From Saururus chinensis (Eukaryota > Streptophyta > Magnoliopsida > Piperales > Saururaceae), in contig CP141145.1 of assembly GCA_035235625.1 (NCBI GenBank), positions 868,001-932,000 of the forward strand: a stretch of 64,000 nucleotides of DNA. Direction: 5' to 3'. How positions within the stretch are numbered: position 1 is the first letter of the stretch; each line of letters begins with the position of its first letter. This document shows positions 1 to 10,176 of this stretch, piece after piece. Below the pieces are notes generated by a model. It made no database searches. It worked only from the letters and a program-made list of their open reading frames with translations, and had not been told where the DNA came from. The translations under genes were made by a program, and so were the position numbers.

Positions 1-962
1 TGACTGGGGGCATGTCCAGTCAATCACCACTCTTAGGTTTGGGAGATAGGTTTACAATCATGTTGATATGCCTGAAGAAGAGGAAACTGAGAATACTATC
101 AGAGAGTGAGAAAAAGGAAGCCAATGCCTCTCCACCTATTTTAGTTGACCCCCTAGTTAGGAGTTTTGTATCTAAAGCCCCATTTCCTCAAAGACTAGTT
201 AATCCTAAGAAAATACACAACTTGGAGATATTATAGAGGTGTTTAAGTATGTTCAGATAAATATCTCATTCTTTAATGCTATCTAATAAGTGCCTTCTTA
301 TGCTAAATTTTTAAAAGACTTAGTGACATTTAGGAGGAAAATAAATGTTCTTAAAAAGGCATTCTTGATAGAGCAAGTCAGCTCTATCATTTAATGTGAA
401 TTCCCTGTCAAATATAAGGACCTTCGTTGTCCAACAATTTCATGTAAGATAGGGGATCATCACATTGACTGGGCTTTGTTAGATTTAGAGGCTAGTGTGA
501 ATTTATTACCATATTCTGTGTATGTGCAATTGGGATTGGGATAGTTGAAACCCACATCAATGACACTTCAATTAGCTAATAGATCCCTAAAAATTCCTTG
601 AGGTGTTGTTGAAGATGTTCTAATTAAAGTTGACACATTTTACCTTCTAGTGGATTTTGTAGTCCTTGATACTTAGCCTGTTCAGAATATCCATGGGTAA
701 ATTCATGTCATTTTGGGTCGTCCTTTCTTAGCCACATCCAATGCTCTAATAAATTGTAGAAATGGGGTGTTAAAAAAGTATCCTTTGGAAACAGGACGGT
801 TGAGCTAAACATTTTTTACATAAGTAAACAACCACCACACATGGAAGATGTGAATGAAGTTAACTTAATTGATAGTTTTGTTTATAATACTGTCATCCAG
901 TCACAATTTGAGAATCCCTTAGAGGCTTATCTACCACACTTTGGTTGCGGGTTGTCATTAAC
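1..962 (+). pseudogene. Athila-type gag C-terminus and protease, decayed
   Basis: Reading across several frames gives the end of an Athila-lineage gag (a 'NPKKIHNLGD'-like stretch near 200-230) and then a retropepsin domain at about 430-790. The protease part reads as cysteine/glycine-rich lead-in, 'HHIDWALLDLEASVN', 'LLPYSVYVQLGLG' and the flap/end region 'VILGRPFLATSNALINC'. In Athila proteases the active-site block is usually D-L-G-A-S; here the glycine codon reads GAG (glutamate), so the enzyme would be inactive. Several stops lie in the frame (for example after 'QLGLG'). The reading stops at the solo LTR and resumes at 6046, so this is the left half of one interrupted element on the plus strand. 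Confidence 0.8.
958..962. repeat. Left TSD of family B solo LTR
   Basis: TTAAC directly precedes the LTR terminus TGTAAGG and matches 6041-6045 exactly. Confidence 0.8.
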
Positions 963-1239
963 TGTAAGGTCCCTGATTTTTCTACGATTTTTTGTGATTT
1001 TTCTGCCATTTTTCTGGTCATTTTCGGCAGGAAAATGTGACGTTTCATCGTATGTGTATTTGTATATTTTTCCTGTATTTATAACCGTAGAGTCGGGTGT
1101 GGGGTTTAGTCACGGGCCCCGGGCCTCGCTGCGCGCTTACGGCACGAATTTTGGAGGTTCGACGCGTAACCAGTGGGTTAACGCGCATTGGGGACGTAAG
1201 TGGAAAAAAAAAGAGAGAACAATAAAACATCGGGCTCGG

Positions 1240-3070
1240 CCCGATCCAGAAGAATGTGTGAACAGTACCACCGCCCCCCTTTCCGTCGGTCCCTCGTGCC
1301 CGGCCGCCGGTGGGCCAGTGGGCCGCCGCACCGGCTCCGCCCCGGCCGTGCGACAGCAGGGGAGCCGCCGTCCCGGCCCCATGGCCGCTCCGCCGTCCGC
1401 CCCTATTTTTCCCGATTAGCCGCCCTCTCTCCCGTTTCTGACTGGAACTTCATCGGCGGTGGGCTATAGGCTCCGGCCAGCCTCCGTTTGACTGGCCTTG
1501 GGTCGGCGACGGAAAGGCCGCCATCTCTGGCCAGCCCCGCCGGCGTCCCCTTCCGATTTTGGTACTGACCTGTTTTTTCGCCGACGAACTGTTTGGACGA
1601 TTTGGTGGCCGCCGACGGCGAGCCACGGCCGGCTGTGCTCCATCCGGCACCGCCTTGCTCCGGCGACGGCGAGGAGCCACTCACTCCTCCCAGCCCGGTG
1701 GGCCTCCGTTCCGCCGCCCCTTCCTGATCCCCCTCTGCACTGTTCCGCCGACGCACTATTTTGGGCAAACAGTGGCCGCCAGCGGTGATTCGTGGCCGAT
1801 TTGGCCTTCCTCCAGCCTCGCCTTGCTCCGACGAAGGCAGTGGACCACCCTACCTAGCCGGGTTCCATCCCCTCTGCCGTCCTCTGCTCCGCCCAGTCCG
1901 ATTCTCCTGTGAGTTGGCACTGCCATCGTTGGCGGGTGAGGGTGACTTGACCACCGTGGGCTCTGCCCCAGCCTGGCGATGGCCCAGGGACGGCCCCACC
2001 CACTTGGACCGATTCAGCCGCCGCCCCCATGGCCGCTCCGCCCTTATGGGTTTTCCCCGGTCGTCCCCTATTTTTGGCCTAAGCCCGTTTTGGACGTTGT
2101 GATTGACGTTATCAGTCGGACGCCGGATTTGATTTAGCGGACCTTAGTTCGGCTCTGCCCCGGGTCGGTGATGCCAATGGGCCACCCCTCCGGACCTTGT
2201 TTAGCCTTGCGGCCTGTAGCCGCAACTAGTTCTGCCTTACCGGCATGTGTGTTGTTGACCCCTTCTTGCCCATTTTACGCCGTCGGTACCGAACGGCCTC
2301 GGGCAAGAATTGGTATGTCTTACCGTGACCAAAGGTGGATGAGTTCACCTGCTCAGGCCTTGGCCAGTGACGGCCTCATGGCCTTTGCTTGATCATGAAC
2401 CCTCCCCTTGCTCTCTGTCGTGCGAGATGCACAGCCGCCCGCACCATGGGTATTGGTTGTGGGTGGCGATCGGCGATGTCGCCGCTTAGATTGGCCACCG
2501 CTAGGGCCTTAGCCCTATTGGCTTTTGTGGGCCATGAGTCGCCTCATTTCAGCCCTCTTCCCCGCCCTTTTGGGTCGCGTGTGCATGTGGCCACGCGTGT
2601 ACTTCTGGGTTTAGGTGCCGCATTCGTGCCGCCTAACCATCGGTTGGCTTTGCCACCGAGTGGAGTTGACCACCAGAGCCGTCCTCCACCTCTCCTTTGT
2701 TCTCGAGCGTTGCCCCACGCTCTCCGCCCTTATGTGGGCCTTTGTTGACCGAAATTGCTGCCGTTGGGTGCTGTCCACGGCCGATTTCGACGTCTTTGTG
2801 GCCGGCTGAGCACATCTTAGCCACCGGCCCATCTTCAGTGAGTACACCATAGACCTATGGTCGCACCACCACATATGTTGGCACGATATTTCTCCCGGCC
2901 GCCCTAGTATGCCGCCGTTGATTGCGGATTTTTACCGCATTGATTTCTGACACCTTGTTTGGCCGTGATAGATCCGGCGCTTCCTAAAACCCTCAGGACA
3001 GCAGCTCTCTCATCCATGCAACGGTTTTGACCACCAACTCCGCCGCCGACACCGCCACCGTCGTGTGCTC
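1240..3070 (+). other. GC-rich, CpG-rich island inside the family B LTR
   Basis: About 1.8 kb rich in CCGCC/GGCCG-type words, in sharp contrast to the AT-rich surroundings. Many overlapping ORFs on both strands follow from the scarcity of A/T stop codons; none shows a recognisable domain. Part of it (about 2580-2840) is conserved as decayed sequence at 47650-47817 and 50453-50520, which shows it belongs to the LTR and is not a captured gene. Confidence 0.65.
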
Positions 3071-3282
3071 GCCATCGAACGTCATGATTACGAGGTAGGG
3101 GAGCTTTGAACTCGTAAATTCATGAAGCATGCTTTGAATGAGTAGCAACATGCTAGGATTGTATGATTCCATGCTTGGGTGTTAAGTAATGATCCGATTG
3201 CATGATGTGCGTGTAAGCATGATTGTATGGTATGATTGATATGCATGAGATGTATGCACGTTTTATGGATGTGGATTGTGTA

Positions 3283-3560
3283 TGCGCTAGCCATGGCTAG
3301 CAAGTATGTCAGTATGCTACATATGTGTTATGCATGTGCTAGTGATGGCTAGCGTGCATGTTTGGAGTAGGTATGAATTATGCCTATGCTAGTGATGGCT
3401 AGCGTGCATATTTGGAGTATGTGTGGATTATGCATGTGCTAGTGATGGCTAGCGTGCATGTTTGGAGTATGTATGAATGTCTGTGCATGTGCTAGTGATG
3501 GCTAGCGTGTATGTTTAACGCATGTATGCATGTGCTAGTGATGGCTAGCGTGCATGTTTG
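3283..3560 (+). repeat. About 50-bp tandem array, ~6 units, palindromic core
   Basis: Units begin with GCTAGTGATGGCTAGC at 3338, 3388, 3438, 3491 and 3534, with a variant at 3286 (GCTAGCCATGGCTAGC) that is a perfect 16-bp palindrome. Spacing is 52, 50, 50, 53 and 43 bp. It lies in the 3' half of the family B LTR. Confidence 0.8.
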
Positions 3561-4273
3561 TAAGTTATGTATGTATGACCGTATGTGTATGTTATACGTA
3601 TGTGTGAGACATACATATGTATGATGACTATGTGGGCAGAGGTATGGGCGATGGACAGTAAGAGGTGACAGAGACTTTGTCTGAATTTGGATACGATTGT
3701 GTAAGCGTATGACAGAGGATAAGAGTATGACGGGCAAGGATTAGAATGGATCGGTTTGGGTTGGATTGTATGTTGAGGTTTGTCAGACAGTAAGAGTGTG
3801 CATAATTGTACCAGCATAACGTACATATTATGAAGTGAAAAGTAAGCCTAATAAGTGAGATATAAGTAAGAGGGCGACAACTGGGTTGGCTCTAAGGAGC
3901 TTCATTTGAGGATGTCAGTGTAAGATGTTTTGGCCATAAGATGGATGGCGAAGTATGTAAGACTGTAAGGGTTGGTTGTACGATGAGTTTTGTCCATGAT
4001 GTGGACGGGTAAGTGAAGTTTGCTGCCCTGACGAACTTGGGTTTTGGATCAGGCTCAGCTTCGGTTTGACCAGTCGAGGACTGTGAGTTTGTGTGGCATA
4101 ATTGTACCGCATAATATACTTAATTCAAACTTGAATTATAAGCACAACTAATGATAGCGTTGTGAGTTTGAGACCTGAGGGTTCGACGGATTAAGTTCCA
4201 TGTTTGTGCTGGCCGCTAATGAGTCGGCCGAGCATTTATCATGTCTTGCCATGGTGTTTATCCTGCGGGATGT

Positions 4274-4535
4274 TGTCTGTGTGCTGTATAGAGCACCGGA
4301 CGTTTGATGCTCTGCTGAGAGCGACATTGTTTCTGATTTGGTCTGCGTGCTGTATGAGCCCAGACGTTTGATGCTCTGTTGAGAGCAATGTACGTTTCTA
4401 ACTTTGTCTGCGTACTATATGAAGCCCAGACATCTAATGCTCTGCTGAGAGCGACGTATGTTTCTGATTTAGTCTGTGTGTTGTATAAGCCCAGACGTTT
4501 GATGCTCTGTTGAGAGCGTTGTATGTTTCTGCCCA
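4274..4535 (+). repeat. About 65-bp tandem array, 4 units
   Basis: Each unit carries GATGCTCTG(C/T)TGAGAGC (at about 4306, 4370, 4436 and 4501) and a GTCTG(T/C)GTGCTGTAT-like segment, giving periods of 64-66 bp. Units differ by point changes. The second family B copy is interrupted within its equivalent of the first unit (51841 and 59660). Confidence 0.8.
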
Positions 4536-4597
4536 AGAGTGGCACTGTACATTTCTGCCCAAGTGGCACTGTATGTTTTCTGCCCAAGAGTGGCAAT

Positions 4598-4737
4598 GGC
4601 ACTATAAGACCCATTATGGTGGGCGATTTTCTGGCACTATAAGACCCATTATGGTGGGCGATTCTATGGCACTATAAGACCCATTATGGTGGGCGATTCT
4701 ATGGCACTATAAGACCCATTATGGTGGGCAACTGTAT
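4598..4737 (+). repeat. 35-bp tandem array, 4 nearly identical units
   Basis: GGCACTATAAGACCCATT recurs at 4598, 4633, 4668 and 4703, an exact 35-bp period with almost no divergence between units. This is the youngest-looking array in the LTR. Confidence 0.85.
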
Positions 4738-4939
4738 GACCCCTTATGTGTGGGTGTTGATGTTTGCGCGCTCAGGTAAGTAGTATCATGGATCTACTCT
4801 TACCTGTTTGATCCAGTGCCCCATGAGCATTGGTGTGCCTTACCTTCGAAAAAGTCCATGGCGTCTAGTCCCTCCCCGGAGGTTAAGGTGTTGCCCCAGT
4901 GGCATTCTTTTCCATTTCGACGCTGGAGCTTATTAGTTG

Positions 4940-5260
4940 TAATGAGCTTCAGTGGTCGTTGATGTGTACGACTGTATGAGTGTGAGTACGACTGTATGTG
5001 TATGAGCACGACTATAAGAGTATGTATGAGCAGGACTGTAAGAGTGTGTATGAGCAGGACTGTAAGCGTATGAGTATGAGCACGACTGTAAGAGTATGAG
5101 TACATTTGTAAGAGTATGTTTCTGAGTAAGATAGTAAGTGTGATTTTGTGTAAGCTGTACGAGGAAGGTCGTACGAGTATGATTATACGAGTAAGGTCGT
5201 ACAAGTATGTGTAAGTTGTATGAGTATGCGTACGATAGTACGAGTAAGTTGTATGACCCT
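4940..5260 (+). repeat. Irregular short-period repeat region
   Basis: Degenerate units of about 22-30 bp built on 'GAGCACGACTGTAAGAGTAT' and 'GAGTAAG(G/T)TCGTAC' variants. The simple period makes long spurious ORFs on the minus strand. Related minus-orientation sequence occurs at 8490-8615 and 60300-60430. Confidence 0.6.
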
Positions 5261-5296
5261 GGATAAGGGTGTTTGTGTAAGTTGATTGGATAGTAT

Positions 5297-5412
5297 GATT
5301 TTGGCACGTTGGTGCTTTTGGTATGTCTGTGGCACGATGGTGCATTTGGTATGACTTTGGCACGATGGTGCCTATGGTATGATTTTGGCACGATGGTGCA
5401 TTTGGTATGTTT
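5297..5412 (+). repeat. 28-bp tandem array, 4 units
   Basis: GGCACGATGGTGC (first unit GGCACGTTGGTGC) recurs at 5303, 5331, 5359 and 5387, an exact 28-bp period. It is the last clear array before the unique 3' end of the LTR. Confidence 0.8.
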
Positions 5413-6040
5413 GTATGAGTTCGAGCATGTTTATGATTATGATATGCTTCATGTTTGAGTTGCATGACGCATGTATTTATGCACTTATGGAGTTCACCGT
5501 TTGGGGTTTCCCCTACTGGGTATTTTCCTACTGAGTATGAAAATACTCATCACCCTACTTTTTAGCCCCATTGTACGGGAGGTTTTGCAGGTTGTGCGGA
5601 GAGCTCCTAGAGATGGATGCTCGCTTCCGAGGTGGATTGATTCCCTTGGACTCAGGTATATGCTTCACTCACTGCGAGTTTGATTGTGCCACTATCTCCT
5701 GTATTGGGTGAGATGAGAACACAAGATGTTTATTCTAGACTTTCATTTGGATCAGTCAGTGGACTGTTATGGGACTTGTACTCAGGGATGCCTGGGAGGG
5801 ATTTGTATTTAAAAGTCTATGTTCATAGCAATTTATTCGTACGTGTGTTTTCGAGTAGCGCCTGATGATATTTGCTTTGGCCGTACGATGATTGACCGTA
5901 TGTGGATGTTTAGTGTTTTAAATTATAAACTGTTTTATCAGGTTTTGGTTTCGTCATTTTTCTTCCGATTTGCAGACGTTATATTGCAAAAATTTTCCGT
6001 GAATTTTAAGGAAAATGAGTGAAAAATCTCGGGCGTTACA

Positions 6041-6045
6041 TTAAC
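6041..6045. repeat. Right TSD of family B solo LTR
   Basis: TTAAC directly follows the LTR terminus GCGTTACA and matches 958-962. The Athila reading frame resumes just after it. Confidence 0.8.
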
Positions 6046-7905
6046 AAATCAGTTGAGGAGGTTAATTCATTGCTAGATTATGTTCCTCTGATGACTACTG
6101 AAAAATGACAACCTAAAGTGGCTTCTCTTTCATTATCATCATTACCACCCTTTCCATTCACTGTGGAACCACCCAAGATAGATATAAAACCATTACCTGA
6201 CACCTCAAGTATGTGTTTTTAGGTTCTTCTAAAGCTTTACCAGTCGTCATAGATTCCAATTTAGATGATAATCAAGAGATAAAATTAATTGATATCCTTA
6301 AAAATCACAAGGAGGCTATAGGGTGGACAATTGCTGACATTAAGGGTATTGGTCTTTCTATAGTTATGCACAAAATCCACTTAGATAAAAATGATAAACC
6401 TTTACATGAATCTCAAAGGCACTTATATCCTATCATGCAAGATGTGGTTAGAGCATAAGTTTTGAAGCTTCTGGATATGAGTGTCATTTACCCAGTTTCT
6501 GATAGTAGATGGGTGAGTCCTATTTAGGTTGTGACAAAGAAGTCTGGAATAACAATAGTAAAAAATAATTATGATGAGTTAGTCCCAACCCGTGTTCAAA
6601 TAGATTGACATGTTTGTATTGACTATATGAAGTTAAATGCTATGACAAGAAAATATCACTTTCCTCTTCCTTTCATAGATGAAATATTAGAGAGGTTAAC
6701 TAGCCATGCTTACTATGGCTTTCTTTATGGGGATTCTGGTTATACTAGATTCCCATAGCACCTGAGGATGAAGAGGAGACACCTTCACTTGTCCTTTTGG
6801 GGCATTTGCCTATCATCGCATGCCTTTTGGGTTATGTAATGCACCTGCTACTTTTCAGCGGTACATGATTAGCATTTTCTCAAACATGATATAACATTTC
6901 CTAGAGGTCTTTATGGATATTTTTTCATCTTTGGCTCTAGGTTTGATGAGTATTTGCACCACCCATCCCTAGTGTTAAGGCAGTATAAAGAGAAGAATAT
7001 TGTACTTAACGTGGAGAAATGTTATTTTGTGGTACAAAAGGGGATTGTTCTTGGGCATGTCATATCACATAAGGGTATTGAGGTTGATAAGGCTAAAATT
7101 GATTTAATTTCTCATCTTCCACCTCCACTGACATGTAAAAGAAATTAGATCATTTTTAGATCATGAAGGCTTTTATAAGAGATTCATAAAAAACTTTAGT
7201 AAAATCTCTAGACTTTTGTCCAATTTATTTACCAAGGATTCTCCATTTGTCTTTATCGATGAGTGTCTTAATGCCTTTGAAATGCTAAAAAGAACCTCTG
7301 CATTCGACCACCTGATTGGGGTATGCCCTTTGAGATTATGTGTGATGCCTTTGATTATGCCATTGGTACTCTTTTAGGGTAGCACATTGGTAAACTTCCT
7401 CATATAATCTACTATGCTAATAAAACTCTAAATGATGCTCAACTGAACTACTCCACCACTGAAAAAGAGTTCTTAGTTGTTTGTTTTTATACTAGATAAG
7501 TTTAGGACTTATTTATTAGGGTCTAAGGTATTTGTCTACTCAAATCATGTTGCATTAAAGTACTTTTGTCTAAAAAGGATGCTAAACCTCATTTTATCTG
7601 ATGGATATGTTGCTACTGGAATTTAATCTTGAAATTTGGGATAAGAAGGGTTCCAAAAATGTTGTAGCAGGCCACTTATCTAGGTTGACAGCTGATTTTA
7701 CTGATGATGTTGTACCTATTACTAAATCTTTTCCCGATGAGCATTTACTTCATATCTCCTATTTGCCTTGGTATGCTGATATAGTGAATTACCTTATTAC
7801 TTAGAGAATTCCTTTGCATTGGACTAAATAAGATAGATACAAATTTTTAGCTCAGATTAAGTACTTTTTTTGGGATGTCCCTTACTTGTTCAAATATAAC
7901 ATATT
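6046..7905 (+). pseudogene. Athila-type pol (RT, RNase H, start of integrase), decayed
   Basis: This continues the frame broken at 962. Recognisable blocks in order: the RT entry region 'IKLIDILKNHKEAIGWTIAD' (about 6275-6335), RT 'VCIDYMKLNAMTRKYHFPLP' (about 6610-6670), a ruined catalytic box reading as 'FMDIF' near 6910, 'GHVISHKGIEVDKAKI' (about 7050-7100), RNase H 'LNDAQLNYSTTEKEFLVV' (about 7430-7480) and 'GSKNVVAGHLSRLTADF' (about 7650-7700). There are multiple stops and frameshifts, and the catalytic aspartate pair is not intact. Homology stops near 7905 at the start of integrase, so the 3' half of this element is missing. Confidence 0.8.
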
Positions 7906-8484
7906 TTTTGGCCCCTTGTGCTATCGAATCTTGATCTGACAACCAATGATGCTCGGGCTCACACTAGCTCTTGTGGGTCTGAGCTTGTACTAACTTTTTT
8001 CTTTATATAAACCCTTTTTGTCATTCATAAAGTCACTCATTTGTTTACTTAAGTCAATTATGCAAATAATTTATGCCATACCACATTCAATAAGTAACTA
8101 CTTGTCATAGCAACAAGGATATTAGACAAATCGAAGTCCAACAAGGGTCAATCAGACGATCGACATGTTGATGTTAGTGTTGATGCCAACAACACCTCTA
8201 TCGACAGGTTGGTCCCCTTCAATAGTGAGAATACATTTTAATGCTAAATTCATCGACGTCATTGTTGGCATGTTAGATTCTTGCCAATCTCTAGCATACA
8301 TCACCAGCGAAACCATGCATGTCAATGCTGGGAACAGTCCAACTTTTCCCAACCGTTGTTACCTTGTTGACACATCAGTGTAGTATTGTTTGAACATGTT
8401 TTTGGGTTCATTTTTTAAGATTGGATGTTGTAGAAAAAAAACTAAAATTTTAATTGGCTCTGCTACTTGATTTGTGGCTACTTA
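7906..8484. other. Unclassified TE debris, no gene
   Basis: No coding domain is seen. Around 8100-8390 there is TCGAC-rich sequence reminiscent of 27400-28230. At about 8385-8450 lies a stretch similar to the terminal inverted repeat found in the 1.78-kb direct repeats (53245-53320 and 59170-59245). Confidence 0.4.
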
Positions 8485-8615
8485 CTGTTACTTGTACCAT
8501 TCTTACACTTAAAGTCTTACTCAAAACATCCTTACAGTCTTACTCATACCATCTTACTAAGTCTTATGCTTACAGTCTTGCTCATAATCTTACAAACTTA
8601 CTTAGAAACATATAT
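8485..8615 (-). repeat. Fragment of family B LTR repeat region
   Basis: TTACAGTCTTACTCATACCATCTTAC-like short repeats match the reverse complement of the irregular array at 5040-5140 and resemble 60300-60420. Both edges are abrupt. Confidence 0.5.
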
Positions 8616-10160
8616 TATTAAATTTTAATTTTTTACTCATAAACGCATGAATCAAAGATAGAAAAGCGACTAAATGAGGTCAATCCCACAAAGACTTTTA
8701 ATCGGAACACCAAATTTAATCTAACTCAAGTAAACCCTTTTCTAGTTAACAAATATAAAGATAATAACTTGACTAAAGTGACTAACAAAAGCAAACAAGA
8801 ATTTAAAGGCAATTAAACTATCCAAATCAAAATTTTAGAGCTTTATTCTAAGACTACGAAAGCAATGCAAAATAATTAAAATATCAAATAAACGAAACAC
8901 TAGGGCATATGAATCTACATTCATTAAGTCATAAAAACTCGTAAGTATGATCATTAATCATTTTTTCACATTCATCTCATAATAATCTAAAATTCAATCT
9001 TTTTTATTATGGAAAATATCATCATTAGGCTCTCATGCACAATCAAAAAATACATTGTTCCTCCTCACTTCAATCGATTAAACTTGTCATTAATTATATC
9101 CATAATTTGTAAATTAGAACTATAACCCAATTTCAATATTAAACAAGATAAAACCAAGTAGGAAACTAATGAGAACGAACTTAAATCATGAGAATAATAT
9201 GACTAAACTTATATCAAAATCAATCTCATCAATTGAAGAGGTAAAAATAATTAACATTAAATTCATCATTAAGAAAAATTAATCAACTCATAATAATGAA
9301 ATTCTACAATTTAATGAAGCATCATCCAAGTCATAACAAAGAGTTTTAGCCACTCATTAACCTAAGAAATAAAATTTTCACTGGAAGAATTGAAAAAAGA
9401 CTTACAAGAGGTGAAAAAGAGGGAAAATTTCAAAAATCACTATTTGCTACAGTACTAAGGAACAACAATTGCGGGTTACTATTTAACATCTTCAACCTTC
9501 GGTCATTACATTGATGAACAGTGTTACTACAATAACCCACAAACAATAATTTTTTTTTTAGTTCTTCTTTGCTCCACCAGCTTGGAACTTCAATTCTCTC
9601 ATTTTCAAACTGTTTTCTAGATGATTTTGGAGGATGGGATTGAATGAATTTGCCTTTGGTTCACTCTATTCTTCTCCTTCATCTCCTGCAATTCTTTGTT
9701 CCTATTTAAACAGCTTGATAGATTTGTTCTTTCCTTCTTTAAGCTATTAATTCTATCTCTAAATAGGTTCTTTCTTCTTATTCTCCGTTTCTTTTCCTTC
9801 CTCTTTCTTGCTCCTCAATCCTTTCCTTCTTTAATTCTTCATTCCTTATCTCTTCAATCTCTTTTCGTGCACTCTTTCTCTGCGAATTTCTATTCATTAT
9901 TTATAGACGTTGCTTGTTTGAGTCTCCTCTCCTTATTGCATTGGCTACCTTCTTTTTATTGGCTCTAGCTTGAGTTTTCTTTCTGTCAATTTGAATACAC
10001 GCCTAAACTACCAATATCTCCTGAATTAATTAATATTTAAATCAAACTGCTAATCTCTATCTTAACATAAATAAACCTTAATTAACCCTAAATTAGCCTA
10101 ATTCTATGCTAGCAAATAAGGTAAAAAGGCCTACAAAATGTATAAAAATCACATGTATCA
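8616..10160 (-). mobile_element. Athila-type 3' LTR (minus orientation)
   Basis: On the minus strand the LTR begins TGATACATGTG at 10160, directly after a polypurine tract. This is the usual Athila layout. It extends to about 8640, where ATTCATGCGTTTATGAG-type sequence marks the downstream end; the exact left edge is blurred by the adjoining family B fragment. A related piece lies at 32886-33650. The 90-residue ORF at 9696-9968 is a by-product of pyrimidine-rich sequence. Confidence 0.65.
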
Positions 10161-10176
10161 AATACCCCTAAACCTA
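10161..10176 (-). other. Polypurine tract of minus-strand Athila
   Basis: On the minus strand GGTTTAGGGGTATT abuts the LTR start TGATACATG, as expected for the plus-strand primer of this lineage. The plus-strand relative at 26427-26440 has the matching arrangement. Confidence 0.6.

Larger units (their letters stand above)
963..6040 (+). mobile_element. Family B solo LTR, 5,078 bp, with perfect 5-bp TSD
   Basis: The sequence starts TGTAAGGTCC and ends CGGGCGTTACA, so it has TG...CA ends with a short TGTAA/TTACA inverted terminus. It is flanked on both sides by TTAAC (958-962 and 6041-6045). The host Athila reading frame breaks exactly at these points. No gag, pol, primer site or polypurine tract is visible inside, so it is best read as a solo LTR of a large Ty3/gypsy element rather than a complete element. 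A GC-rich island (about 1240-3070) is followed by an AT/TG-rich half built from several tandem arrays. A related decayed copy spans 46304-60860. The GGGCGTTACA end resembles chromovirus LTR ends, but no coding region of this family is present to prove that. Confidence 0.82.

Noticed and set aside
841-2874. Many overlapping ORFs on both strands
   Set aside because: They lie in a GC-rich LTR island poor in stop codons, cross the LTR boundary at 963 and show no domain.
3283-5412. Regular repeat arrays that could suggest CRISPR
   Set aside because: The units are contiguous tandem repeats without unique spacers, in a plant LTR.
4800-5465. Minus-strand 221-residue ORF rich in His, Thr and Tyr
   Set aside because: It is the translation of short tandem repeats in the family B LTR; no domain, and the frame is open only because the repeat lacks stops.
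9696-9968. Leucine/phenylalanine-rich 90-residue ORF resembling a membrane protein
   Set aside because: Pyrimidine-rich stretch of an Athila LTR; hydrophobicity follows from TTC/CTT codons.
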